Of a stretch of 64,000 nt of DNA, positions 51,329-59,582 are shown piece after piece. The stretch's first letter is position 1. Each line of letters begins with the position of its first letter. The stretch is from Deltaproteobacteria bacterium (lineage in GTDB: Bacteria; Desulfobacterota_D; UBA1144; Nemesobacterales; UBA2774), in NCBI GenBank assembly GCA_040223695.1, contig JAVKFU010000015.1, positions 42,534-106,533 on the forward strand. Reading direction: 5' to 3'. The notes beneath the pieces are model-generated. The model did not search any database and had not been told where the DNA came from. It worked only from the letters and a program-made list of their open reading frames with translations. The translations under genes were made by a program, and so were the position numbers.

Positions 51329-51354
51329 GCCCACATTAAGTTGTAATTATGAAT
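51306..51354 (-). repeat. Solo IS3-type terminal fragment
   Basis: It aligns with the left end of the IS remnant at 52144 (shared TACTGCTC, TTGACA and the C-terminal transposase codons before it). No other part of an IS adjoins it, so it is a detached end. Confidence 0.6.
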
Positions 51355-51390
51355 AGTGTGAAATGTCCCTTTCCTGTCCGGTGACTGAAC

Positions 51391-51414
51391 AAAAAAAGGA
51401 GAGCCGGAGCTCCC
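51391..51414 (-). terminator. Rho-independent terminator of the second SnoaL gene
   Basis: On the minus strand GGGAGC-TCCG-GCTCTCC forms a hairpin with one bulged T, followed by seven T. It lies 150 bp after the stop at 51567. Confidence 0.7.
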
Positions 51415-51566
51415 TTGAAGTACTTAATGAGTATATTGTCTTGGCTTTATGCTGCGGCTTTCCTTCTGCTTCTAACTATGAATCCGACTATTCCTGAAAT
51501 ACCTGCTATTCAAGAAGTTAGAATTGACATTGAGGAGCTGCTTCCCGAGCTCGATTTATCCAGATT

Positions 51567-52103
51567 TTATCTTTTCATCAATTCATTGGAAGGTAAACCG
51601 GGGTCGAGGACTTTCCGTGCCGTTTCCACTCCCGCTACGGGCATATTATCCGCACTTAATATCCCTGTTTGAACAAGTACCGAGGCTTGGTCCCAGTAAA
51701 TGTGCTCGCTTGAAATTTTACCGCCCTCAAACCCGACTATGACGACAAGCGGAAGCTCGACCTTTTTTCCGGTCGGAGGTATGCCGGGGAGCAACCAGGG
51801 CATGTCTATACTATGCGTAAATTTAAATATAAGCTCATCCACGATGGCGTCGCTGCCGACAGTACGCGAAACCATTGCGAGTTCAACATCCTGCGGCTGG
51901 GAGGGGATGAAGTATTTCGAGTAAAAATTGCGTACATTATCTCTGCCAGAGCCCCCGGTCATTACAGGTACATGATTGACGTGAGGCTCATCAGTCATAG
52001 TCCGCATGGTTTCTTCCACATCCTTGGTCTCGAACTCGCACATCGTATGCTTTTCCCAAATATCCACCATCTTCTTCTGCTCCGGCGTTAGCTTCGTGCT
52101 CAT
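51567..52103 (-). CDS. SnoaL-like (NTF2-fold) cytoplasmic protein
   Basis: 178 residues from ATG 52103, preceded by GGGAGG; a GTG at 52109 overlaps the ribosome site and is less likely. It has the SnoaL-like pattern MVDIWEKHTMCEFETKDVEETMRTM, HVNHVPVMTGG, then the strand pair ELIFKFTHSIDMPWLLPGI and GGKISSEHIYWDQASVLVQTG. Similar proteins accompany dienelactone hydrolases or act as polyketide-cyclase-like enzymes. No signal peptide, unlike its neighbour. Its function is unknown. Confidence 0.75.
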   Translation of the reverse strand: MSTKLTPEQKKMVDIWEKHTMCEFETKDVEETMRTMTDEPHVNHVPVMTGGSGRDNVRNFYSKYFIPSQPQDVELAMVSRTVGSDAIVDELIFKFTHSIDMPWLLPGIPPTGKKVELPLVVIVGFEGGKISSEHIYWDQASVLVQTGILSADNMPVAGVETARKVLDPGLPSNELMKR

Positions 52104-52134
52104 TAACACCTCCCTAACCGTTATGTACGAAGGT

Positions 52135-52163
52135 TGTATACTGTACTGCTCCCCTTATGTCAA
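52135..52163 (-). promoter_or_regulatory. Outward promoter from an IS3-type end, second copy
   Basis: On the minus strand TTGACA (52163-52158), a 17-bp spacer and TATACA (52140-52135): near-consensus sigma-70. The -35 box is inside the IS remnant and the -10 box just outside, so insertion created the promoter of the SnoaL-like gene. Confidence 0.7.
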
Positions 52164-52705
52164 GCAGCGTTTAATTGTAAATCATGATTCCTGTAATATT
52201 CCTCTTCCGCCTGAATCGGTGGGCGGTAACCGGATGCCGAATGAAGGTAACTCCCGTTGTAATAAACAACCCACATGTCGAGTTCATGACTAAGCTCTCT
52301 TTACATTCCCCCACTCACTTAGCCAAAAATGCTCCTCCTTCATCGTTCTTATCATTCTCTCTGTATCCGCATTCCCCTCAGGGTTGTTATAGCTTGTAAA
52401 TACTTGCTCTACTTCCATAGTGGAACAGGCTTTCATAAAGCTGAGTGAAGTAGGCTGACTTCCGTTATCGCTGATTAGCTCAAATCCATGACCCCTTACT
52501 CCTCCGGGGAACTCTTTGTTTAGTCCTTTCTCTAAAGCTTCCAGCCATTCTCTGCTTGTTGCTCTTGTTCCACAGATGTATTCCGTACTCGTTACATATT
52601 TCTGATACGGGTCTGCCGGACAAATCTTCGAGTACTATCTTAGCCTTGGTTTTAGAACTCCATCTCCTTCGCTTCATTGTTCCCGCTCCTTAATGGGGAG
52701 CAGTA
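52144..52705 (-). mobile_element. Degraded IS3-family insertion sequence
   Basis: Ends form an inverted repeat: TACTGCTCCCC at 52144-52154 and GGGGAGCAGTA at 52695-52705. Only about 560 bp remain of an element normally 1.2-1.5 kb. It contains the 5' part of orfA and the 3' part of orfB, joined by deletion. Confidence 0.8.
52164..52677 (-). pseudogene. IS3-family transposase, deleted and frameshifted
   Basis: The start reads MKRRRWSSKTKAKIVLEDLS, the orfA HTH. It soon runs out of frame into the integrase core, where NNPEGNADTERMIRTMKEEH and, after another frameshift, MWVVYYNGSYLHSASGYRPP are readable up to a stop near the left inverted repeat. It cannot make an active transposase. Confidence 0.8.
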
Positions 52706-52717
52706 TAATTTTTATCC

Positions 52718-52747
52718 TTGAAAGTACTATCCTGCTTGTTTTATAAT
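52718..52747 (+). promoter_or_regulatory. Candidate promoter of the OsmC gene
   Basis: TTGAAA at 52718-52723, an 18-bp spacer and TATAAT at 52742-52747, just outside the right end of the IS remnant and 26 bp before the OsmC start, which has GGGGAGG upstream. Confidence 0.55.
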
Positions 52748-52772
52748 TTAAAAAAAGGGGAGGTATAGTGTT

Positions 52773-53438
52773 ATGTCAAAGTTTAACTCGTATATTGCAT
52801 TATCATTTATCTTGGTCATATCATTAGTTTTCTTTGGGTCGTTAACTATAAGCCAAGCAGAAACGGAAGATACTAAACCAGGCACTGTAATTAACGGCTT
52901 AGACACTGCTAAACTGAACGGGCTTATTGACCACTTAAAGAAAAACCCGGATAAAGGGCGTGTTACCTTTTATTCAAAAGCGCGTTGGCAGGATGGTATG
53001 AGAGCTTTTACAGGGTTCAGGGGGTACAAAATTGACGGAGAGATGGTACATGAAAAGACCCGTGAGTTTGTTCTACTTGGAGATGAAGCTACAGAGCTTA
53101 GCGGGACCGATGCAGCTCCCGGAGCCGTGGAAGAACTCATGTACGCTATCTCAACTTGTGTAATTGCAGCGGCTAATGCAAACGCTGCTTTAATGGGTGT
53201 TAAATTAACCCGTCTTGACGTGGACATAGAAAGTGATCTGGATATGCATGGACTGTTTGCGCTCGACCCCGAAGTTAGGCCGGGTCTTACAAATGTGCGG
53301 ATGAACATTACAATAGCGGGTGATGCAGAAGAAGAAGTTTTAAATAAGATTGCAATGCTAGGCTACCAGTACTCACCTGTTTCTGAAACTACTAGAAACG
53401 GAATTAAATTTACTCCAAATATCACTGTAGCCAGGTAG
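52773..53438 (+). CDS. Exported OsmC-family peroxiredoxin-like protein
   Basis: 221 residues. A signal peptide (about 1-29, ending SQA) precedes the OsmC domain. The fold is indicated by GRVTFYSKARWQDGMRAFTGFRG, the GAVEELMYAISTCVIAAANANA helix with a cysteine, and the C-terminal strand pattern. OsmC/Ohr proteins reduce organic hydroperoxides with two cysteines; here only the Cys in STC is evident and the first catalytic Cys is not seen. An exported OsmC is uncommon, as most are cytoplasmic. It may act in the envelope on oxidised lipids or have another binding role. Confidence 0.75.
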   Translation: MSKFNSYIALSFILVISLVFFGSLTISQAETEDTKPGTVINGLDTAKLNGLIDHLKKNPDKGRVTFYSKARWQDGMRAFTGFRGYKIDGEMVHEKTREFVLLGDEATELSGTDAAPGAVEELMYAISTCVIAAANANAALMGVKLTRLDVDIESDLDMHGLFALDPEVRPGLTNVRMNITIAGDAEEEVLNKIAMLGYQYSPVSETTRNGIKFTPNITVAR

Positions 53439-53518
53439 TGATGAAGGGCCTCGATCATGCTTTAAATATACTCTAGGGAATGAGAAATTTGGAACTAACA
53501 TACTTTATGGAGGACTCT

Positions 53519-53707
53519 ATGAGATTAATTTTCGCTACTATGATTGTTGTAGCGTTGTCCAGTAATGCTTTTGCTGGTCTTGTTGTTGTGCAACCTATTA
53601 GCGTGCCTACCATAGGTGAATGGAGTATGATTGCCATGTTTGTCCTACTTGGGATTATTGCTCTGATCGCGCTCAGGAAACGTCTGGCGGCTAGTTCCGA
53701 TAGGTAA
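53519..53707 (+). CDS. Small IPTL-CTERM protein
   Basis: 62 residues from ATG 53519, which has GGAGG 6 bases upstream. It has a signal peptide (ending NAFAG), then about 10 residues, then the IPTL-CTERM sorting signal: VPTIGEWSMIAMFVLLGIIALIALRKR, that is, a conserved motif, hydrophobic helix and basic tail. Such C-termini are recognised by exosortase-like enzymes. There is almost nothing between the two signals, so the mature product would be a very short peptide or the protein may be a fragment of a larger one. It lies 80 bp after the OsmC gene in the same direction. Confidence 0.7.
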   Translation: MRLIFATMIVVALSSNAFAGLVVVQPISVPTIGEWSMIAMFVLLGIIALIALRKRLAASSDR

Positions 53708-53801
53708 GCTATTGAGAGGTGAACGGCAACAGTAAGACATGCCTATAATCTCAACACTGGGCCGATTCTCATGCTAATCTCAGGTGATTAAACATCGCTT
53801 T

Positions 53802-55184
53802 TCAAATCTGGCCCTCTTTCGCTCCTAACAATTCCAGTACCTTCACGTATCTGTCCTCGACATCCTTTCTGTCCAACTCCTCGGGCAAGCCGTTATAGCC
53901 CCCGCGCCTTATCATTTTCGCGTGGCGGAGGAGCGCTTCCTTCTCAATTTCTCCCGAAACCGCTCCGGCTATTACCGCTATAGATTCCAGCAGCCTGATT
54001 GTAACGGCTGCGCTACTCTGTCCGTATTGACGTATCTGGTTGAAGGAAGCATCCAGGAGGTTCGTAAAAGTCGTGGTCTTGGCGATTATCCTGAGCTGGT
54101 TTTGCTGATCGTATCTGTAAGCCGAGGGAGTGCTTCGTCCGGCCACCTCACAAAGGGCTGATGTCAGGTTATCGATGCACATAATAGCCGTAAATGGATC
54201 GTTTATACCGGGGGACAATGCCCTTACTGCAATTTCGACCAACTGGTCTATGGCATACTCGGCATCCTGCTCGCTGGTTCTTTTCGTGCCGAGTATGAAC
54301 GATCCCTCGATGTCGCCTTTCGTATCTCCATCGAGCTCTTCTCCGGGCCATACATAAACAAGAGCTCTTCCCTCAACAACGAAATCCCCGGGCTTGTGCT
54401 CTATCTTGAGTATAAGATTCCTGGAGGTGGACAGGTCCATTAACCCGTGATTATCCACAACCCTTACATAACCGCTTGAGGGAGCTGCTACAGGTCTGGA
54501 TTCCTCACTGAAATCGGCTGGTAATTCTTCAGGTGAAATCCACCATGAACCCAAATCCTTCCTCCCATGTCCGATTTTTTCGGGAAACAGATCTTCGATG
54601 GCTTTATCCAAATTGCTTTTCGCTCCATTTATAACGTTTGAGGCCCTGATTGAAGTTGCAGCATGATCTATAAAATATATAAATACGCTGATACTAAATA
54701 TCGCGAGTAATAAGGCAACCGTGACCGATAGTTGCGGGATAAATGAACTGTCTCCCCCCCTTATGGTACGCAAAAGCAGCAAGCAATAAACAAATGTTGA
54801 GATAAATGTGCCGAGAACTACCTGGTTTCCCCTGTCACGCATGAAGTTCTCAAGCAGTCTTGGGCCGAATTGACTCGACGCGAGCGTAAGCGCCACAATC
54901 AATATGGAGAATACGACGCCGGCGACGGTGATCATCGAGCCCGCTACTGTAGAAAGGAGCGCGCGGGCTCCGTCGGGAGTGTTCACGGTAAACCATTCGA
55001 AGGACTCGATCCATTCGGTTTTGATTACTCTGTAATCAATGTATATCGTCGTAAATGACAGGAACACGGAGAAAATGACCATCAGGGCTGGTAAAAACCA
55101 GTAGCTCGACCGTATTGAATACCAGAGGGCTTTAATAAACCAGAAGAATGAACGTATTTCGTTGACAGGGTTGAATGTTTTCAA
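53802..55184 (-). CDS. DUF2254 membrane protein
   Basis: 460 residues. Four N-terminal membrane helices (about 15-165) are followed by a large soluble domain (about 220-450) containing GYVRVVDNHGLMDLS, FVVEGRALVYVWPGEE and ALSPGINDPFTAIMCIDNLTSAL, signatures of the DUF2254 family. The function is unknown; the soluble part resembles regulatory domains of mechanosensitive or ion-transport proteins. It is a single-gene unit with a bidirectional terminator at 55280. Confidence 0.9.
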   Translation of the reverse strand: MKTFNPVNEIRSFFWFIKALWYSIRSSYWFLPALMVIFSVFLSFTTIYIDYRVIKTEWIESFEWFTVNTPDGARALLSTVAGSMITVAGVVFSILIVALTLASSQFGPRLLENFMRDRGNQVVLGTFISTFVYCLLLLRTIRGGDSSFIPQLSVTVALLLAIFSISVFIYFIDHAATSIRASNVINGAKSNLDKAIEDLFPEKIGHGRKDLGSWWISPEELPADFSEESRPVAAPSSGYVRVVDNHGLMDLSTSRNLILKIEHKPGDFVVEGRALVYVWPGEELDGDTKGDIEGSFILGTKRTSEQDAEYAIDQLVEIAVRALSPGINDPFTAIMCIDNLTSALCEVAGRSTPSAYRYDQQNQLRIIAKTTTFTNLLDASFNQIRQYGQSSAAVTIRLLESIAVIAGAVSGEIEKEALLRHAKMIRRGGYNGLPEELDRKDVEDRYVKVLELLGAKEGQI

Positions 55185-55279
55185 GTTAGTTATGACCTTG
55201 GATTCCAGGTAACAATAATGAGGATAGCATAATTTATATGTCCAGTTGAGATAAAGATATATAATTTAAGGAGAAACGA

Positions 55280-55317
55280 AAAACGGCATTTATGTTTGAA
55301 TGCATAAATGCCGTTTT
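55280..55317. terminator. Bidirectional hairpin terminator
   Basis: AAAACGGCATTTATG pairs with CATAAATGCCGTTTT over 15 bp with an 8-base loop; A and T tracts flank the stem on each side. It lies just beyond the DUF1328 gene at 55359, whose transcript runs towards it. Confidence 0.75.
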
Positions 55318-55358
55318 CGTGGTTGACGTCAAAAGTCAGAACTTCAAGCCCTAGGTCT

Positions 55359-55523
55359 TCATGCAGGGGGTCGCCTGCCAAAAATAAGGGCGACAATAAA
55401 AATTATTAAAAACACTACGAACAATATTTTAGCAATACCGGCCGCCGCTCCCGCAATACCGGTAAAACCTAAAACAGCAGCTATAATTGCAATAACAAGA
55501 AATACCAATGCCCAGCTTAACAT
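55359..55523 (-). CDS. DUF1328 (YtjA) family small membrane protein, copy 1
   Basis: 54 residues, [20 protein letters not shown] then [21 protein letters not shown] and a basic tail, an almost purely hydrophobic two-helix protein. AGGTAAGG provides the ribosome site. These proteins are found in stress-induced clusters; no biochemical role is known. A close copy is at 60727, with the same layout and a similar upstream motif. Confidence 0.8.
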   Translation of the reverse strand: MLSWALVFLVIAIIAAVLGFTGIAGAAAGIAKILFVVFLIIFIVALIFGRRPPA

Positions 55524-55590
55524 ATTCCTTACCTCCTTTAACTTTTTTCATATCAACTTCGGCTGCTATTAACATCTAATCTTTAAGCCC

Positions 55591-55629
55591 TGCAATAGTC
55601 TTCTTTAGACTTTGTTTCAAATGATTGCA
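55591..55629. promoter_or_regulatory. TGCAAT...ATTGCA motif upstream of DUF1328 copy 1
   Basis: TGCAAT at 55591 and ATTGCA at 55624 frame a shared core (AGACTTTGTTTCAAAT) that aligns with the region before copy 2 (AGTCTTTGTATAAAAT at 60945). It is about 68 bp before the start codon. Confidence 0.45.
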
Positions 55630-55709
55630 GGAAAAAGGGACGGAGGGAGAAGATATCCTGCGCTTCTCAACGAGTTTCTCACTCCCCGCCGCTTTCTCTC
55701 TACAGGAGT

Positions 55710-56387
55710 TTATTCTTCTACTTTTGTCTGTGGCTTACTATGATTAGTCTCATCATACTCGTCATCTTGATCATCTACGAGCCATGATTCGAGATGCTTA
55801 CCTATTCCGTAAGGTTTTCCGTCTCTCATGTTTACCACGATTATATCGCCTTCTTCAATTGTCTCTGTCTGCAGCTCTTCCATGCTCTGAAATCCTGTGA
55901 TCTCGGCAGTATGCACGACCCCGTCCTTATCCTTTATTGTTATGGTGTCGCCATCCACCTCGGTCACTCTGCCCTTAACCGACGTTGTTCCCGTTGGATC
56001 AAAGTCAGGGGCATCAATGTCTACCGTCCAGGCCTCTGCTGTCTTTGATATAGCATAAGGCTTGCCGTCCCTTGAAAGAACCATAACGCGGTCCCCAGTT
56101 TCAAGCGTTTCAGCCTGGAGCTCCTGAAGGTCCTGGTAACTGGTTATTACGACCGTATGCTCCATTCCTTCCTTGTCCTTGATCGTTACCTTATCCCCGT
56201 CAATCGCGGTAACCTCGCCCTTATAATTTCCGTGATCTTTCATCTCTTTCATATCCGAATCCTGCTTCATAGTTTCTTCGGCATGAGTTTTCGAATCCTG
56301 ATCATGGTCTGTACTCCCGGCATACAGGTTACCGCCTGTCAGCATTAAACCCGATGCCATGATCGTTGATAATAACAACTTACTCAT
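55710..56387 (-). CDS. Exported protein with two internal beta-domain repeats
   Basis: 225 residues from ATG 56387, chosen for AGGAGG 7 bases upstream and the signal peptide that follows (ending LYAG). After an acidic stretch, two similar units of about 60 residues each have VxxIDGDKVTIKDKEGxxHTVVIT, then a variable loop with LQAETLETGDRVMV and RDGKPYxIxK (about 65-125 and 140-200). The pattern suggests a small beta-barrel like SH3/OB or DUF-type modules that bind metal or other ligands. The tail is acidic. The function is unknown. Confidence 0.65.
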   Translation of the reverse strand: MSKLLLSTIMASGLMLTGGNLYAGSTDHDQDSKTHAEETMKQDSDMKEMKDHGNYKGEVTAIDGDKVTIKDKEGMEHTVVITSYQDLQELQAETLETGDRVMVLSRDGKPYAISKTAEAWTVDIDAPDFDPTGTTSVKGRVTEVDGDTITIKDKDGVVHTAEITGFQSMEELQTETIEEGDIIVVNMRDGKPYGIGKHLESWLVDDQDDEYDETNHSKPQTKVEE

Positions 56388-56591
56388 ATAAACACCTCCT
56401 AATTGTGTTATGCCTCTACTAATGTGCAATGTTCATGCCATCTATGGCGATTATACATTATCACATCAATATCAGCTGGTTAAATCTAATTCTTAAAGCA
56501 AATCATAAGAATCCGGTTCATTAAAGAAAAATGTTTTACAGTTCTAGGTGTAGAAATATCAACACTTGGAAGCGGGTTTTTAATGCCACTA

Positions 56592-56777
56592 TCAATCAAC
56601 CGCATCCTCCGCCTTGTCGCCGACGTCCTCCATCTTATCTCCGGCGTCCTCAGCCGCGTCGTCTATCTCCTCTCCGGCCTCTTCTGCCGGTCCGTCGCCG
56701 CTATCGGGGCATCCGTATATACCAGCAAAGGATATTCCTAACAGCAAAGCGAATAATACGTTTCTTAATATATTCAT
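56592..56777 (-). CDS. Small entericidin-like acidic lipoprotein
   Basis: 61 residues. The lipoprotein signal ends in IYGC (Cys 23). The mature part is strongly acidic with AEDAGDKMEDVGDKAEDAVD repeats. It resembles small envelope lipoproteins of the entericidin type, but the usual ordering of residues is not conserved enough for a firm name. A ribosome site (AGGAGGAAT) supports the start. Confidence 0.6.
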   Translation of the reverse strand: MNILRNVLFALLLGISFAGIYGCPDSGDGPAEEAGEEIDDAAEDAGDKMEDVGDKAEDAVD

Positions 56778-56897
56778 ATTGATTCCTCCTGGTTCAAAAT
56801 ATTTTTTATATTTCCTTTCTTCACGAACTACCTGTTCGGAAGGCGAGTCGCTGAAAGGCTTTAGATCGTATCGAACAAGCCGCTGCTCCCATGGAGA

Positions 56898-57032
56898 TTA
56901 TTGTATCAACCCAAGGATCCCTATAATAATAAGGTAAATCGCTATTACGTAATTCAATATTCTCGGGAAGATAAGAATAATTATCCCGGCAATCAAAGAT
57001 ACTATCGGTGTAAGCGCAAGATTTAGTTCCAT
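56898..57032 (-). CDS. DUF3096 small membrane protein
   Basis: 44 residues. MELNLALTPIVSLIAGIII and LIFPRILNYVIAIYLIIIGI match the two-helix DUF3096 pattern. The ribosome site AGGAGTT precedes the ATG. No function is known. Upstream at 57050-57085 several TATGTC/GACATA boxes occur, possibly regulatory. Confidence 0.75.
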   Translation of the reverse strand: MELNLALTPIVSLIAGIIILIFPRILNYVIAIYLIIIGILGLIQ

Positions 57033-57137
57033 GAAAATTAACTCCTTTGATCAGTATGTCGATATTTTTTTGACATATATATCCAAGGGCTATCATATGT
57101 CACACTATATAATCCTCAAGTTCCTATTACTTGAGCG

Positions 57138-57482
57138 TCAATACTGTTTATTGTCGTCATTAATTTCAATGTCACTAACGACGATTAATTTGTTGTTCAC
57201 GGATACCACACCGTTCGCACGCCCTGCAATCTCTTCAGCCTTTTGCGATTCCATTTCCGAGCTAACAGTCCCACTCAGCGTAACAACTCCGTTGGTGGTA
57301 TCGACATCTATGTCGAGTCCGCCTACGTCGGAATCAGCCAGAAGCTCGGTTTTTACCGTCGAAGTTATTACGGCATCATCTATTACCTCACCGGTGCTTC
57401 TGTTACTTTGCCTGTCTGCGCAACCGACAATACCAATAAGAACAAACAGAGTTATAAACAGCTTCAGTTTATTATTCATCAT
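57138..57482 (-). CDS. BON-domain lipoprotein
   Basis: 114 residues from ATG 57482, with GGCGGAG upstream. The lipoprotein signal ends in GIVGC. A single BON domain follows: DDAVITSTVKTELLADSD, then VDTTNGVVTLSGTVSSEMESQKAEEIAGRANGVVSVNNKL. BON proteins such as OsmY and DolP bind lipid or sit in the periplasm under stress. It lies after the YHS-domain gene (66 bp gap), in the same direction. Confidence 0.85.
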   Translation of the reverse strand: MMNNKLKLFITLFVLIGIVGCADRQSNRSTGEVIDDAVITSTVKTELLADSDVGGLDIDVDTTNGVVTLSGTVSSEMESQKAEEIAGRANGVVSVNNKLIVVSDIEINDDNKQY

Positions 57483-57548
57483 TTTTTCTCCGCCCCTGGT
57501 TATTTTTTTAAAATTTACATCTTGAAAATCAGCCTTCACGCAATCGAG

Positions 57549-57908
57549 TCATGGCGAAACGTGTTTTCCCGACATGCCTTTATAGGTAGAGGGGTCCGTT
57601 ATGAATTCCATTCTGTGTTTTTCACTACAGAAATAGTATTTTTCATGAGAGTCCTCCTCATGATGCTCCTGCCTGACCGCAACTTCCTCTGATACATTCT
57701 GACCGCATACAGCGCACTTGATTGCGCCTGTGTCAATGCCCTCTTTTCTAAAATGAGTCCACACGGGCTCATACTTATCGGGGTCTTTCAGGAATTCCAT
57801 TCTGCAATTCTCACAGCAGAAATGGTATTCTTCATCCCCGTGTGACTGCCTCACAACGTCTTCGATATTGCGCCCGCATACGGCGCATCTGGATTTATGC
57901 TGTGTCAT
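57549..57908 (-). CDS. Double YHS-domain protein
   Basis: 119 residues. Two YHS units, each with CAVCGxxV, a YxFCC/YFCS strand and xRMEFxxDPxxY. In the first, CAVCGRN and FCCENCRMEFLKDPDKY; in the second, CAVCGQN and FCSEKHRMEFITDPSTY. YHS domains bind metal ions, often copper or zinc. The start at 57908 is supported by GGAGG. A TGCAAT motif is 44 bp upstream. Confidence 0.85.
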   Translation of the reverse strand: MTQHKSRCAVCGRNIEDVVRQSHGDEEYHFCCENCRMEFLKDPDKYEPVWTHFRKEGIDTGAIKCAVCGQNVSEEVAVRQEHHEEDSHEKYYFCSEKHRMEFITDPSTYKGMSGKHVSP

Positions 57909-58252
57909 AATAAAACCTCCGCATTTTGATTTATGCTTGCATATACAGCGTTGCAATATCAGTACCATGAATACGAACAGAGGTATTAGTGAACAATTAT
58001 AGAGTGTTACGAATTAATGACACGGGGATAATAAAATAAATGTACAAAACTAAACAGTAGAAATTGTTAATAAATGGACAGCGGTAACTTGCGAATAGTC
58101 AATTATCTAAGTCTATAAGAGAGTCATTGGCTATTTCCGTAATATGGCGGCTTTTGCTTTGACATTAATAATTTTTGGCAGCCGACGGGAATTTTAAAAA
58201 TAAAGCAAAAAAATGGTGATAAAAAATATAAAGTGAGTAGAATAAGGGCTTA
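57909..58252. other. Divergent intergenic region
   Basis: 344 bp, AT-rich, holding the promoters of both neighbours. The ATTGCA motif at 57952-57957 is the only element I noted. Confidence 0.4.
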
Positions 58253-59308
58253 ATGAAAATCATTATAACAATTATAGCAATAGTATTTATCTCAGCTACC
58301 GCCCTGCCGTTAATACGTTACGAAGACTGGTGGATAAGAATATTCGATTTTCCACGCACCCAGATCGCGGTAGGAGGTCTTATAATCATGTTTATATACT
58401 TGTTGGTTTACAACAAAACAAATTTCGCGGAAAATATTATATTTATTATATTGATAATATGTGTTGCATATCAACTTTATAGAATGTATCCCTACACCCC
58501 GGTGGCGTCGATTCAGGTTTTGAACAACGAAGAGAATGATCCGGAAAAAAGGTTGAAAGTGCTCGTGGCCAATATATATATGAAAAACCGGGATTCCGGG
58601 AAATTCATAGAGCAGATCAGAAATACCGACCCGGATATCGTCTGCGTGCTCGAGCCTGATGAGTGGTGGGATTCGGAGCTGGAAATCTTTCAAGACTCTT
58701 ATCCATATTCTAAAAAGCACATTTCAGACGACACCTATGGAATGATTTTTTACTCAAAATTAAAACCGGTCTTATCGGAAGTAAACTATCTGGTGGAGGA
58801 TTACATACCCTCCGTTCATTCGATACTGGAGTTGAAGTCGGGAGACCTTATAGAATTTTACTGCGTCCATCCTAACCCGCCCAATCCGAAGTACGCTGAT
58901 GATACGGTGGAGCGGGACGCCGAATTGCTGATCGTAGGAAAGAAAGCCAAAGAGTCGGATATGCCGACTGTAGTGGCGGGTGATTTGAATGATGTTGCGT
59001 GGTCTTACACTACAGGTTTATTTCAGAAAATAAGCGGCCTGCTCGACCCGAGAATAGGGAGGGGGTTCTACAACACTTTTCACGTGAAATACCCGATCAT
59101 TCGCTTCCCCTTGGATCATATTTTTGTATCGGATTCTTTCCGTGTTGTCGAGTTGAGGAAGCTCCCGGATGTAGGGTCGGACCATTTCCCGATACTTGCC
59201 GAGTTCAGTTACGAGCCCCACAACAAAGATGAGCAGCAGAAAAATAAGCCCGAAGCTGATCACGAGGACAGGAAGGAAGCCGAGGAAAAGATCGAGGAAG
59301 CAAAATAG
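58253..59308 (+). CDS. Endonuclease/exonuclease/phosphatase-family membrane protein
   Basis: 351 residues. Two to three N-terminal membrane helices (about 1-75) precede an EEP domain: LKVLVANIYMKNRDSG, DPDIVCVLEPDEWW with catalytic Glu, VVAGDLNDVAWS, FPLDHIFVSDSF and GSDHFPILAEF, which are the metal-binding and catalytic motifs. Similar exported proteins (YbhP/YafD-like) lie near envelope-stress genes. The substrate is unknown; a phosphodiesterase facing the periplasm is likely. The tail is charged. No promoter was identified. Confidence 0.85.
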   Translation: MKIIITIIAIVFISATALPLIRYEDWWIRIFDFPRTQIAVGGLIIMFIYLLVYNKTNFAENIIFIILIICVAYQLYRMYPYTPVASIQVLNNEENDPEKRLKVLVANIYMKNRDSGKFIEQIRNTDPDIVCVLEPDEWWDSELEIFQDSYPYSKKHISDDTYGMIFYSKLKPVLSEVNYLVEDYIPSVHSILELKSGDLIEFYCVHPNPPNPKYADDTVERDAELLIVGKKAKESDMPTVVAGDLNDVAWSYTTGLFQKISGLLDPRIGRGFYNTFHVKYPIIRFPLDHIFVSDSFRVVELRKLPDVGSDHFPILAEFSYEPHNKDEQQKNKPEADHEDRKEAEEKIEEAK

Positions 59309-59582
59309 CGGTGATTAAAGAATTGGAAAGCAAAAAGAAGGTATGCTCTTTAAATGTTATAATTATTTTTGATAAGTTTTTCGGGCGGCAATCCGTTAAG
59401 ATTCTCTTCCTGGCAAAATCCCTTTTTACAAACACTGCAAGTTTCTGATAATCTGACCTTACGTGCTCCAGCGTTCTTCACCAATCTCCTCAAGATCAAT
59501 GAGGAACGTATTAGCCCGGCCCGGCGGGTGTATTAACTCGTCCGGGGAGTCCAAGGCATAGCAAGAATTCCGCGTTCTTTCG

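Noticed and set aside
51415..51672. An 85-codon frame (TTG start) between the two SnoaL genes
   Set aside because: Its second half lies on the SnoaL-like gene in antisense and its start overlaps a terminator hairpin.
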